NCBI GenBank assembly: GCA_947174945.1
Contig: CAMWKZ010000015.1
Span: forward strand, 1-52,962
Direction of reading: 5' to 3'
DNA: 52,962 nt
Source of the DNA: an uncultured Prevotellaceae bacterium
Lineage (GTDB): Bacteria > Bacteroidota > Bacteroidia > Bacteroidales > Bacteroidaceae
Shown here: in pieces, positions 36,003 through 44,303 of the stretch
Layout: each line of letters opens with the position of its first letter
Numbering within the stretch: the stretch's first letter is position 1
The notes under the pieces: generated by a model
What the model saw: the letters and a program-made list of their open reading frames with translations, nothing else
What the model was told of the DNA's origin: nothing
Database searches by the model: none
Program-made: the position numbers and the translations under genes

Positions 36003-36485
36003 ATGAGGTCAAGAACAGCAACATGGTTTGAGTGCAAGATTGCCTACGAGAAAGTGATGGAGGACGGCTTGCAGAAGAAGGTTATTGAGAACTACGCGGT
36101 GGATGCCTTGAGCTTTACAGAGGCTGAGAAGCGCATCATGGAGGAGATGTCAAGCTACATCAGCGGCGAGTTTAAGATAAAGGACATTAAGATAGCACCC
36201 TACGGCGAGATATTCTTCTCGGACGAGGAGATGGCCGACCGCTGGTACAAGGCCAAGCTGCAGTTTATCACCATCGACGAGAAGACGGAGAAGGAGAAGC
36301 GTTCCAACGTGAACTACCTCGTACAGGCGGGTACGCTGAACGGGGCGGTGAAGAACATCGACGAGGTGATGGGCGGCACGATGATTGACTACGTGATAGC
36401 CTCGGTGGCCGAGACAACACTGATGGACGTATTCGAGTACGGCAAGACACAGCAGGCCGACGACAAACCAGAGTTTGAGGGATAG
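36003..36485 (+). CDS. DUF4494 domain protein
   Basis: A 160-residue cytosolic protein fully covered by DUF4494, a Bacteroidetes family of unknown function. Recognisable parts are TWFECKIAYEKV at the start, a central DIKIAPYGEIFFSDEE, an RSNVNYLVQAGTL segment and a C-terminal DYVIASVAETTLMDVFEY. These resemble phage/plasmid-type DNA-binding partner folds, but I would not assign a role. It sits 26 bases after the pseudokinase gene and six bases before YggS, so it shares their transcript. Confidence 0.85.
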   Translation: MRSRTATWFECKIAYEKVMEDGLQKKVIENYAVDALSFTEAEKRIMEEMSSYISGEFKIKDIKIAPYGEIFFSDEEMADRWYKAKLQFITIDEKTEKEKRSNVNYLVQAGTLNGAVKNIDEVMGGTMIDYVIASVAETTLMDVFEYGKTQQADDKPEFEG

Positions 36486-36491
36486 GGTGCG

Positions 36492-37166
36492 ATGGACTAC
36501 GACGTCAAGCGACATCTGCATGAAGTGCTGGGCCGGCTGCCCTCGGGGGTCAGGCTGGTGGCTATCAGCAAGTATCACCCTAACGAATATATCGAGGCGG
36601 CCTACGAGGAGGGACAGCGTATCTTCGGCGAGAGCCACGAGCAGGAACTGCGTCACAAGGTGGAGACGCTGCCGCGCGATATCAGCTGGCACTTCATCGG
36701 CCACCTGCAAACCAACAAGGTAAAGTACATCGCGCCTTACATTACGATGATTGAGGCCGTGGACTCGTTAAAGCTGCTTCGCGAGATAGACAAGCAAGCG
36801 GCTAAGTGTGAACGGGTTATCGATGTGCTGTTAGAGTTGCACATTGCCGATGAAGAGACGAAGTACGGGCTGACCCCTGACGATTGCCGACGGCTGCTGG
36901 ACGGTGGCGAGTGGCGGTCGTTGCAGCACGTGCGCATCTGCGGACTGATGATGATGGCCTCCAACGTGGACGACGAAGCGCAACTGCGTGCCGAGTTTCG
37001 CACGGCCCGACTGCTGTTCGACGAGCTGAAGGCCCGCCACTTTGCCGATGCACCGTGGTTCTGCGAGCGTTCGTGGGGCATGAGCCACGACTATCCGCTG
37101 GCCGTCGAGGAAGGTTCGACGATGGTGCGCGTGGGCACCACTATTTTTGGCCCTCGCGTTTATTGA
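36492..37166 (+). CDS. yggS: YggS-family PLP homeostasis protein
   Basis: Cytosolic pyridoxal-phosphate carrier that keeps vitamin B6 and amino-acid pools balanced. The 224-residue sequence has the PLP Lys27 in LVAISKYHPN, then GESHEQEL, WHFIGHLQTNK and SWGMSHDYPLAVEEGSTMVRVG, all typical of the family. Its last 26 bases overlap the end of the convergent flavodoxin/ferredoxin gene. Confidence 0.95.
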   Translation: MDYDVKRHLHEVLGRLPSGVRLVAISKYHPNEYIEAAYEEGQRIFGESHEQELRHKVETLPRDISWHFIGHLQTNKVKYIAPYITMIEAVDSLKLLREIDKQAAKCERVIDVLLELHIADEETKYGLTPDDCRRLLDGGEWRSLQHVRICGLMMMASNVDDEAQLRAEFRTARLLFDELKARHFADAPWFCERSWGMSHDYPLAVEEGSTMVRVGTTIFGPRVY

Positions 37167-37911
37167 AGTAATACTGCCCGCGCTTCATCTTGCCCCAGTG
37201 TATGGCGTGGCTCGGACAGTGGTGATAGCACGCCAGGCAATTCGTACAACTGCCGTCATGCTTCCAGTATGGCGGCAGTCCTTGTATGTCGTCGACGGGG
37301 CAGAGGCGGGCGCACAGACCGCACTGGATGCAGGCCTTCTGGTCTACCCAGAAGTGCTTGTCGGTTATCAGGTGCTTGTTGTAATACTGCCCGATGACGT
37401 AGGTGTAAGTCCACGGAATGGGGCCTTTCACCAGTTCCTCAACACCCTCTTGCCGTGCCTTCACCGCCTGGCAGATGTGGGCAACGGTGGTGCGTGCCGC
37501 GGCCAGCTTCTCGCGCTCCTGCTCGGGTGTGTCCAGATGCAGGAACGAGAAGCACACGTTGCTTTCGGGCATCACGACGGCAAACACCGAGTCGGTGCGT
37601 AGTCCCTTGACCCTCAGCTCTTTGTTCAGTATGCGCATGGCGTGCCCCATGTCGTCGCCGCACGTGGTGACGGCATACACGTAGCTGGCGCCCACGAAGG
37701 TGGCACGGCTGATAAACTGGCGCACGATGGCAGGCGGCTGCCACCCGTGGGTGGGAAAGCAGAAGCCCAGCCGCTCGCCCTCCTTGAGCGTGTATGCCAG
37801 CGCATTCTGCCGTAGCTCGTCTGGTATGTATCTCAGCTCGTCGCCAGTGGCCTCGGCCAGCTGTTGGGCCACCCATCGGGTATTGCCCGTTCCTGTGAAG
37901 TAGAATATCAT
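37141..37911 (-). CDS. EFR1-type flavodoxin/ferredoxin fusion protein
   Basis: A 256-residue redox protein: an N-terminal flavodoxin-like domain with the FMN phosphate loop FTGTGNTRWVA (residues 5-15), and a C-terminal ferredoxin part with two 4Fe-4S motifs, CIQCGLCARLCP and CTNCLACYHHCP. It probably shuttles electrons in the cytoplasm; no specific partner is known. The mRNA end overlaps yggS. The gene starts at 37911, with repeat array 3 immediately upstream, between it and truA. Confidence 0.9.
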   Translation of the reverse strand: MIFYFTGTGNTRWVAQQLAEATGDELRYIPDELRQNALAYTLKEGERLGFCFPTHGWQPPAIVRQFISRATFVGASYVYAVTTCGDDMGHAMRILNKELRVKGLRTDSVFAVVMPESNVCFSFLHLDTPEQEREKLAAARTTVAHICQAVKARQEGVEELVKGPIPWTYTYVIGQYYNKHLITDKHFWVDQKACIQCGLCARLCPVDDIQGLPPYWKHDGSCTNCLACYHHCPSHAIHWGKMKRGQYYFNKREGQK

Positions 37912-37938
37912 GCTTTTTACGTATTAAATCCTTGTGTG

Positions 37939-38070
37939 CTGCGGAGGCCGTCCGCACCATGCGCCGACCGCATCCGCACCATGCGCCGACCGCGTCCGCA
38001 CCATGCGCCGACCGCGTCCGCATCATGTGCCGACCGCGTCCGCACCATGTGCCGACACACTCCGCACATT
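37939..38070 (-). repeat. 22-bp tandem repeat array 3 (six units)
   Basis: Six contiguous units of exactly 22 bases start at 37939, 37961, 37983, 38005, 38027 and 38049. Units 2 to 5 differ from each other by only one to a few bases and read GCGCCGACCGCGTCCGCA then CCAT; the outer two units are more worn. This is the cleanest of three related arrays (others at 11296 and 29397). It lies in the divergent gap between the EFR1 gene and truA. With a unit length of 22 it does not keep reading frame, and all three plus-strand frames are open merely because the unit contains no stop triplets. Confidence 0.9.
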
Positions 38071-38153
38071 TAGCCCCCTATGTTTGCAGGTGCAAAGGTA
38101 CAACGTCTTTTGCTAATCGCCAAATATCGGCACCCCCTTTTTAACGCGCAAAA

Positions 38154-38186
38154 TTTGGATATTCGCCCTTTTTGCACTACCTTTGC
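38154..38186 (+). promoter_or_regulatory. Promoter of truA
   Basis: TTTG at 38154-38157, 20 bases, then TACCTTTGC at 38178-38186. Only eight bases separate it from the ATG at 38195, so the transcript should be leaderless or nearly so. Confidence 0.7.
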
Positions 38187-38194
38187 ACCCCAAT

Positions 38195-38941
38195 ATGCGA
38201 TACTTCATCTGGTTTGGATACGACGGCACGAGCTACCACGGATGGCAGCTGCAGCCCAACGGCGTGACGGTGCAGGGCGAACTGCAGCGGTGCTTGTCGA
38301 TGCTGTTGCGGCGCGACATCAGTGTGACGGGTGCGGGGCGAACCGATGCGGGCGTCCATGCACGGCGCATGGCAGCCCATTTCGATGTGGACGATGCGCT
38401 GGACGATGCCGTGCTGGTGAAGAAGCTGAACGGACTGCTGCCCCGCGACATTGCGGTGTACAGCATCGAGCGAGTGGACGATGCGCTTCACGCCCGCTTC
38501 TCGGCCCTCGCGCGTACCTATCATTATTATGTGCACACCCACAAGTCGCCCTTCGTGCGGCAGTATTCCTTGGAGCTTCACTATCGGCTGGACTACCAGC
38601 GCATGAACGAGGCGGCCCGTGTGCTGATGGAGTATGACGACTTTGGGGCCTTCTGCAAGGCAGGCTCCGACGTAAAGACAACGCTGTGCCGGGTGATGCG
38701 GGCCGAGTGGCACCAGACATCGCCCACCGAGTGGTACTTCGAGATTCAGGCCAACCGCTTCCTGCGCAACATGGTCAGGGCCGTGGTGGGCACACTGGTC
38801 GAAGTGGGTCGCGGGCGCATGACACTCGACGAGTTCCGGCAAGTGATAGAGGGTCGGCGGCGCACGCAGGCCGGTGAGTCGATGCCGGCTCACGCCCTGT
38901 TCTTAGAGGATGTGGCCTATCCGCCCAGCCCCCAACCGTGA
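38195..38941 (+). CDS. truA: tRNA pseudouridine synthase A
   Basis: Makes pseudouridine at positions 38-40 of tRNA anticodon arms. About 248 residues from the ATG at 38195 (MRYFIWFGYDGTSYHGWQ). The catalytic Asp51 is in GAGRTDAGVHA, followed by RTYHYY and the RFLRNMVR and GTLVEVGRGR motifs. An in-frame TTG at 38183 is excluded because it lies in the -7 element. The EamA transporter follows 37 bases downstream. Confidence 0.96.
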   Translation: MRYFIWFGYDGTSYHGWQLQPNGVTVQGELQRCLSMLLRRDISVTGAGRTDAGVHARRMAAHFDVDDALDDAVLVKKLNGLLPRDIAVYSIERVDDALHARFSALARTYHYYVHTHKSPFVRQYSLELHYRLDYQRMNEAARVLMEYDDFGAFCKAGSDVKTTLCRVMRAEWHQTSPTEWYFEIQANRFLRNMVRAVVGTLVEVGRGRMTLDEFRQVIEGRRRTQAGESMPAHALFLEDVAYPPSPQP

Positions 38942-38978
38942 CAATGGTCAGTGGTAAATAGTCAAATGGTATATTAAG

Positions 38979-39899
38979 ATGGCTTGGTTACTGTTAGCTT
39001 TCATGTCGGCAGCCCTGCTGGGGTGCTACGATTCGTTTAAGAAAGAGGCGTTGCGCAACAACGCAGTCATACCTGTCTTGTTCCTAAACACGCTGTTCTC
39101 ATCACTCATCTTCCTGCCTTTCATCATCCTTAGTGGCACTACCGACGTGCTCGATGGCTCCATCTTCCACGTCGGGCAGGGTGGATGGGGCGTTCACCGA
39201 TACGTCTTGCTGAAGGCACTGATAGTGCTCTCCAGCTGGGTGCTGGGCTATTTCGGCATGAAGCACCTGCCGCTGACCATCGTCGGGCCTATCAATGCCA
39301 CGCGCCCCGTCATGGTGCTGGTGGGAGCCCTGCTGGTGTTTGGCGAGCGGCTCAACGGGTGGCAGTGGGCTGGCGTGGCACTCGCCATACTGTCGTTTCT
39401 CATGCTGAGCCGCAGCGGAAAGAAGGAGGGCATCGACTTCAGGCACGACCACTGGATATGGATGATTGTGGGCGCAGCAGCGCTTGGTGCCGTCAGCGGA
39501 CTCTACGACAAGTATCTGATGGCTCCCGCCGAGAGTGGGGGCGTAGGGCTCGACCGTATGCTGGTGCAGTCGTGGTACAACATCTACCAGTGCTTCATGA
39601 TGCTGGCCATGCTACTACTGCTGTGGTGGCCCAAGCACAAGGAGACCACGCCCTTCCATTGGCACTGGTCCATCGTCGGTGTCAGCCTGTTTCTGTCCAC
39701 CGCCGACTTCGTTTATTTCTATTCGCTGTCGCTGCCCGATGCCATGATTTCCATTGTCAGCATGATTCGCCGGGGCAGCGTAGTGGTGAGCTTCCTCTTC
39801 GGGGCGGCTTTCTTCCATGAGAAAAACCTCAGGGCTAAAGCCTTTGACTTGGCATTGGTGTTGCTGGGAATGTTATTCCTCTACATCGGCAGTGCGTAG
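38979..39899 (+). CDS. EamA/DMT-family transporter
   Basis: Inner-membrane drug/metabolite-type transporter of 306 aa with about ten hydrophobic helices in two EamA repeats (about 1-140 and 160-306). Visible family parts are LLGCYDSFKKEAL, GPINATRPVMVLVGALLVFGERL and the second repeat's ISIVSMIRRGSVVVSFLFGAAFFHEK. Substrate unknown. Its last 27 bases overlap the 3' end of the convergent FHA gene. Confidence 0.88.
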   Translation: MAWLLLAFMSAALLGCYDSFKKEALRNNAVIPVLFLNTLFSSLIFLPFIILSGTTDVLDGSIFHVGQGGWGVHRYVLLKALIVLSSWVLGYFGMKHLPLTIVGPINATRPVMVLVGALLVFGERLNGWQWAGVALAILSFLMLSRSGKKEGIDFRHDHWIWMIVGAAALGAVSGLYDKYLMAPAESGGVGLDRMLVQSWYNIYQCFMMLAMLLLLWWPKHKETTPFHWHWSIVGVSLFLSTADFVYFYSLSLPDAMISIVSMIRRGSVVVSFLFGAAFFHEKNLRAKAFDLALVLLGMLFLYIGSA

Positions 39900-40424
39900 G
39901 ATAATGCTGGTGGCGCCGAGGGTAAACAGCGTTCCGTCCTCTATCAGACGGCGCTCGCGAGGCCTTAGCTCCACGTTGTCGACAAACGTTCCCGTGTTGC
40001 TGTTGTTGTCGCTGAGCGTATAGCGCAGACCGCCCCGCTTGTCGCGGCTGACGTTGACGGTGCAGTGGTTCAGGTCAACGCTGGGGTCTACGGTCTCGAA
40101 AGTGCAGTTGGCGGGATTGCCCTTCTGGTAACGGCCTATCACGTTGTCACCCATATGAAGGGGGATAACCTGCTTGTAATGAAACACGTTCTCGATGACC
40201 ACGATGCTGCCGCACGGTGCCTCCTCGGCGCTACGCTGCCCATTGTCAGCCTCCAGTTCCGAGTTCTCGTCCCTCTGGGTGCTGCGCAGCTTCGATACGC
40301 CAATACGTATACCGAACTCCTTGCCGCACTCGTTGCACTTGAACACCAGCGACTGACCAGCCGAGTACTTCGTCTCGTCAAACGTGATGTAGCTGTCGCA
40401 CTTGGGGCATCTTACACGTTTCAT
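39873..40424 (-). CDS. FHA-domain protein with N-terminal zinc ribbon
   Basis: A 183-residue protein with two parts. Residues 1-40 form a zinc ribbon (CPKCDSYI, then CNECGKEFG). Residues 85-178 form an FHA domain that would read phospho-threonine: NVIGRYQ, DLNHCTVNV, SDNNSNTGTFVDN and the closing LFTLGATSIIL. It lies five bases after the HU/SPOR-type gene and is probably co-transcribed with it. FHA domains imply a Ser/Thr kinase elsewhere in the cell; the only kinase-like gene seen here (34.7 kb) lacks its catalytic residues. Confidence 0.88.
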   Translation of the reverse strand: MKRVRCPKCDSYITFDETKYSAGQSLVFKCNECGKEFGIRIGVSKLRSTQRDENSELEADNGQRSAEEAPCGSIVVIENVFHYKQVIPLHMGDNVIGRYQKGNPANCTFETVDPSVDLNHCTVNVSRDKRGGLRYTLSDNNSNTGTFVDNVELRPRERRLIEDGTLFTLGATSIILRTADVEE

Positions 40425-40429
40425 CCTTC

Positions 40430-41521
40430 TTATACCTCTGCTTCTTTCTTGTAGACCCAGGCCTCTTCAAATCCCTGCTTACCATTCAGCTTGTTCAACT
40501 GCTGGTAAGCCTCTTCCTCGGTCTGATATTCGCCGCACGTAACGCGGACTACGTTGTTGTGAATATATAGCTTGGCATCTTTATAGCCCTGCTCATGCAG
40601 CTGTGCTACAAAGATTTCGGCATTGCTTTGTTTTACTTGGCTGGCCACCACAATGCAATAGCGGCTCGAAGCCATCGGAGTTGCCTCAGCCTTGGCTGGT
40701 ACTGCGGCAGCCTTGCTGATGGTGTCCCTTACTGCTTGTTTGGCAGGAGCCGTGCTCTGAACGGCCACCACGTTGCTCACGGGCTCGGCAGGTACGATGT
40801 TGGTGTCCTGCGGCATCAGCTTATAAATAAGGTTGCCTTGCAACTGGCTCATGGCGCGGGTACCCAATTCGCTGTTGACAACGGGCGTGCTCAACAGGAA
40901 GAAAGCCACGACGGCAGCAGCCACGGCCACCGCATTGCGCACCCACGACATCTTGATGCGTAGCGTGTCGTCGGTAGCGTCGTCATCGGTAAACTCCAGC
41001 AGGGTAGGCTCGTGCTTCTCCTCTGCATTGGCTTCGGTTGTAGGCTGGGGCAGGGCAATGGTTTGCGCCTCGCCCTCCTGTTCGGTGAGCGGAGCCTCGT
41101 CCTTCAGTTGCTTAAACGTGAATGAGCTTAGTCCATACAGGCTTGGCGACAGAATGCCAGCCTCACAGGGGGCGAACTCGTAGTTACCCTCTTGGTTGAC
41201 CGTCAGCGTTCCTAAGCCGTCCATCGTGTATTCTCCTTCTTCGCCCAGCTGCTGCTTCAGTTCCTTCACCTCATCTTCCACGCGGCGCAGAGCCTCTGGG
41301 TAGCTAATGTCGTAAGCCTCCACATACGACTGCACCAGTACGGAGTCGTTCATGCGCAGCTGTGGGTTGAAGCCCAAAGTGCGCAAGGGCGGCAGGAACA
41401 AACGGTCTTCAGCGTCGTAGCGGGCGCTGACCTCATGCGTCATAAATCCCCCAAAATCAGGCACTATCACGCATTCGTTTCCTAAAAGGAGTATCTCTAT
41501 ATGTCTTTCTAACTCAATCAC
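40430..41521 (-). CDS. HU-CCDC81-like and SPOR domain membrane protein, GTG start
   Basis: About 363 residues beginning VIELERHIEILLLGNECVI. The N-terminal ~140 residues resemble the bacterial HU-CCDC81 domain pair (CVIVPDFGGFMTHEV, FNPQLRMNDSVLVQ). A membrane helix lies at about 218-235, and a SPOR domain (about 285-355; YCIVVASQVKQ, GYKDAKLYIHNNVVRVTCGEY) would bind denuded septal peptidoglycan. The GTG at 41521 fits the family start and lies only four bases after a -7 element, implying a leaderless mRNA. Longer readings from an upstream ATG at 41638 would run through the promoter. It probably acts at division sites. Confidence 0.82.
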   Translation of the reverse strand: MIELERHIEILLLGNECVIVPDFGGFMTHEVSARYDAEDRLFLPPLRTLGFNPQLRMNDSVLVQSYVEAYDISYPEALRRVEDEVKELKQQLGEEGEYTMDGLGTLTVNQEGNYEFAPCEAGILSPSLYGLSSFTFKQLKDEAPLTEQEGEAQTIALPQPTTEANAEEKHEPTLLEFTDDDATDDTLRIKMSWVRNAVAVAAAVVAFFLLSTPVVNSELGTRAMSQLQGNLIYKLMPQDTNIVPAEPVSNVVAVQSTAPAKQAVRDTISKAAAVPAKAEATPMASSRYCIVVASQVKQSNAEIFVAQLHEQGYKDAKLYIHNNVVRVTCGEYQTEEEAYQQLNKLNGKQGFEEAWVYKKEAEV

Positions 41522-41525
41522 GAGT

Positions 41526-41534
41526 GCAAAATTA
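41526..41534 (-). promoter_or_regulatory. -7 element (TAATTTTGC) for the HU/SPOR gene
   Basis: TAATTTTGC on the minus strand, followed by ACTC and then the GTG start codon at 41521-41519. Confidence 0.6.
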
Positions 41535-41579
41535 CGATTTTTTTGCGAAACAAACAAGCGTTGGACGGAAATTTTTTTG

Positions 41580-41588
41580 TACCTTTGT
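41580..41588 (+). promoter_or_regulatory. -7 element (TACCTTTGT) for rfbC
   Basis: TACCTTTGT, 27 bases before the ATG at 41616; it overlaps the longer in-frame start, which is therefore excluded. Confidence 0.55.
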
Positions 41589-41615
41589 GGCCAACAAAGT
41601 AACACTTTAGGCAAG

Positions 41616-42164
41616 ATGGAATACGTGAAGACCGCCATTGAGGGCGTGTATATTATTGAGCCCCGTGTGTTTAACGACGCGCGTGGCTATTTCTTCGAGG
41701 CTTGGAAGAAGGATGAGTTTGAACAGCACATCGGCAAGGTGGACTTCGTGCAGGATAATGAGTCGAAGTCGAGCTACGGCGTGTTGCGTGGACTGCACTA
41801 CCAGAAGGGCGAGTTCTCGCAGGCCAAGCTGGTGCGTGTCATCAAGGGTCGCGTACTTGACGTAGCGGTTGACCTCCGTAAGTCAAGCCCTACGTTTGGC
41901 CAGTATGTCATGGTTGAACTGAGCGACGAGAACAAGCGCCAGTTCTTCATTCCCCGTGGCTTTGCCCACGGCTTCTTGGTGCTGAGCGACGAAGCCATCT
42001 TTACTTATAAGGTGGATAACGTCTATGCGCCTCAGGCCGATGCTGGCATTCGGTGGAACGACCCCGATGTGGGCATCCAGTGGCCTATTGACTTGGATAA
42101 GGTCATGACCAGCGAGAAAGATTTGAAGCAGCCCTTCCTGCGGGATGCTGAGGTGTTTGAATAG
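41616..42164 (+). CDS. rfbC: dTDP-4-dehydrorhamnose 3,5-epimerase
   Basis: Third enzyme of dTDP-L-rhamnose synthesis, for O-antigen or capsule. About 182 residues of cupin fold, starting MEYVKTAIEGVYIIEPRVF. Family motifs are visible: DARGYFFEAWKKDEF, VLRGLHYQ (catalytic His), VDLRKSSPTFGQ, FFIPRGFAHGF and GIRWNDPDVGIQWP. The rest of the rhamnose pathway (rfbA, rfbB, rfbD) is not present, but ugd, another nucleotide-sugar gene, follows 21 bases later. Confidence 0.94.
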   Translation: MEYVKTAIEGVYIIEPRVFNDARGYFFEAWKKDEFEQHIGKVDFVQDNESKSSYGVLRGLHYQKGEFSQAKLVRVIKGRVLDVAVDLRKSSPTFGQYVMVELSDENKRQFFIPRGFAHGFLVLSDEAIFTYKVDNVYAPQADAGIRWNDPDVGIQWPIDLDKVMTSEKDLKQPFLRDAEVFE

Positions 42165-42185
42165 TCTATACCTATTTATATTATT

Positions 42186-43505
42186 ATGAACATAGCAATT
42201 GTTGGAACAGGGTATGTAGGACTGGTGTCGGGCACGTGCTTTGCCGACACGGGTGCCAATGTGACGTGTGTGGACGTGGATGCCCAGAAGATTGAACGCT
42301 TGCAGCGCGGCGAGATTCCCATCTTCGAGCCGGGGCTGGACGAACTGGTGCTCAAGAACGTGAAGGCGGGCCGACTGCACTTTACCACCGACTTGGCTTC
42401 GGTGCTTGACGATGTGCAGATTGTGTTCTCTGCCGTGGGCACACCGCCCGATGAGGATGGCTCTGCCGACCTGAAATACGTGCTGCAAGTGGCCCGTACC
42501 ATCGGACAGCATATCAACCATTATGTGGTGGTAGTCACCAAGTCGACCGTTCCCGTAGGTACCGCAGCCAAGGTGCGCCGCACCATCGAGGAGGAACTGG
42601 AGAAGCGAGGCATGAAGGACTTGGAGTTCGATGTGGCTTCTAATCCTGAGTTCCTGAAGGAAGGCAACGCCATCAAGGACTTCATGTCACCCGACCGTGT
42701 CGTGGTGGGTGTGGAGAGCGAGCACGCCAAGAAGGTGCTGACCAAGCTGTATAAGCCATTCCTTATCAACAATTTCCGCGTTATATTTATGGACATCCCA
42801 TCGGCTGAGATGACTAAGTATGCAGCTAACTCAATGCTTGCAACACGTATCTCGTTCATGAATGACATTGCCAACCTGTGCGAGCGGGTAGGGGCGGATG
42901 TCAATATGGTGCGTGCGGGCATAGGTGCCGACACCCGTATTGGGCGCAAGTTCCTGTATGCTGGTTGCGGTTACGGTGGCTCGTGCTTCCCCAAGGACGT
43001 GAAGGCGCTCATCAAGACGGCTGACCAAAACGGCTATTCGATGGAGGTGCTGAAGGCGGTGGAGCGTGTCAACGAGCGCCAGAAGAGCATCCTCTTTGAG
43101 AAGTTGCAGCGTGCCTTTGAGGGGCAGTCGCTCAAGGGTAAGACCATTGCCGTATGGGGCCTGTCATTCAAGCCCGAGACCGATGATATGCGCGAGTCAA
43201 CAGCGCTGGTGATGATTCAACTGCTGTTGGATGCTGGCTGCACCGTCAGGGCATACGACCCCGTAGCCATGAATGAGTGTAAGCGTCGCATTGGTGATAC
43301 CATTACATATTGCAATGATATGTACGATGCCGTGCTTGATGCCGATGCGTTGCTGCTGCTCACTGAGTGGAAGGAGTTCCGTCTGCCTACGTGGGCGGTT
43401 GTCAAGAAGGCCATGAAGCGTTCTCTTGTCATTGACGGACGCAATATCTTCGACTCGGAAGACCTCGAAGAGAATGGGTTTGAGTATCATTGTATAGGTA
43501 AGTAA
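42186..43505 (+). CDS. ugd: UDP-glucose 6-dehydrogenase
   Basis: Oxidises UDP-glucose to UDP-glucuronate using two NAD+, for capsule or other surface sugars. The 439-residue protein has the NAD loop IAIVGTGYVGLVSG, VTKSTVPVGT, SNPEFLKEG, and the catalytic Cys267 in GYGGSCFPKD. The C-terminal domain shows WGLSFKPETDDMRES. It lies between rfbC and a DUF4738 lipoprotein gene whose ATG directly follows the ugd stop. Confidence 0.96.
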   Translation: MNIAIVGTGYVGLVSGTCFADTGANVTCVDVDAQKIERLQRGEIPIFEPGLDELVLKNVKAGRLHFTTDLASVLDDVQIVFSAVGTPPDEDGSADLKYVLQVARTIGQHINHYVVVVTKSTVPVGTAAKVRRTIEEELEKRGMKDLEFDVASNPEFLKEGNAIKDFMSPDRVVVGVESEHAKKVLTKLYKPFLINNFRVIFMDIPSAEMTKYAANSMLATRISFMNDIANLCERVGADVNMVRAGIGADTRIGRKFLYAGCGYGGSCFPKDVKALIKTADQNGYSMEVLKAVERVNERQKSILFEKLQRAFEGQSLKGKTIAVWGLSFKPETDDMRESTALVMIQLLLDAGCTVRAYDPVAMNECKRRIGDTITYCNDMYDAVLDADALLLLTEWKEFRLPTWAVVKKAMKRSLVIDGRNIFDSEDLEENGFEYHCIGK

Positions 43506-44303
43506 ATGAGATATACCTTTAGGTCTATCGTGTCTCTTTGTGCTGCGCTCATGCTGCTTATTGGCTGCGGCCAGCGCAACGGTCATGCCGACGAACTCAG
43601 CGAAAGCAGTGAGGCCAAGGCATTGTTGCAAGGCGTATGGATAGACGAAGACACGGAAAACGTGGTCTTCAAGCTACAAGGCGATAGTGTCTACTATGCT
43701 GATTCGACCAGTGTGCCTGCCTACTTCAAGGTGGTGGGCGATACGTTGTATATCGGCACGTCGGGTCGATACCATATTGAGAAGCACAGCGAGCATGTGC
43801 TGTGGTTCAAAAGTCAGGACGGCGAGCTGGTGAAGCTGAACAAGGACGACGACAGCAAGGAGGAATTTGTGCGTCCACAAACCCAGATACTGACGCTGAC
43901 TGAGGTGCTGAAGAAGGATACTGTGGTGTTCTGGGAGGGCGAGCGATACCATTTGTATATTGCTGTCAACCCGACTAAATACAAGGTATCACGTCACGCA
44001 CTGAACGAGGATGGGCTTGATGTGGAGAACATCTACTATGATAATATCATTCACCTGAGCATCTTTCAAGGCTCGCAACAACTTTATTCCAGCGACCTTC
44101 GCAAGCAACACTATGAGAAGTTGGTGCCCGCCCAGTTCTTTGCTAATTCAGTAGTCAACGATATGGACTACTACAAGACCGATGCTCAGGGATTCCACTT
44201 GAATTTGTCGCTATGTACTCCGGGCGATGCCACGTGCTATTTAATAGAGCACGTTGTATCGTTCAAGGGTAAGCTGACCACCACCAAACTGCAGGACAAT
44301 TGA
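43506..44303 (+). CDS. DUF4738-type lipoprotein
   Basis: A 265-residue lipoprotein whose signal ends MLLIGC (Cys near residue 21). Residues ~35-110 form a beta-rich part (GVWIDEDTENVVFKL, YFKVVGDTLYIGT, YHIEKHSEHVLWF); the second half resembles DUF4738 (YIAVNPTKYKVSR, YYKTDAQGFHLNLS). The ATG follows the ugd stop with no spacing and the stop overlaps the next start, so it is translated within the same operon. Function unknown; a cell-envelope role is likely from its lipid anchor. Confidence 0.72.
   Translation: MRYTFRSIVSLCAALMLLIGCGQRNGHADELSESSEAKALLQGVWIDEDTENVVFKLQGDSVYYADSTSVPAYFKVVGDTLYIGTSGRYHIEKHSEHVLWFKSQDGELVKLNKDDDSKEEFVRPQTQILTLTEVLKKDTVVFWEGERYHLYIAVNPTKYKVSRHALNEDGLDVENIYYDNIIHLSIFQGSQQLYSSDLRKQHYEKLVPAQFFANSVVNDMDYYKTDAQGFHLNLSLCTPGDATCYLIEHVVSFKGKLTTTKLQDN

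Noticed and set aside
37939..38070. CRISPR array
   Set aside because: Units are contiguous without spacers, only 22 bases long, and no cas genes are present in the window.
37864..38144. Three overlapping open frames across repeat array 3, with Arg/His/Pro/Thr-rich products
   Set aside because: The 22-base unit has no stop triplets in any plus-strand frame and shifts frame at every unit; the products are repeats of the same DNA, not proteins.
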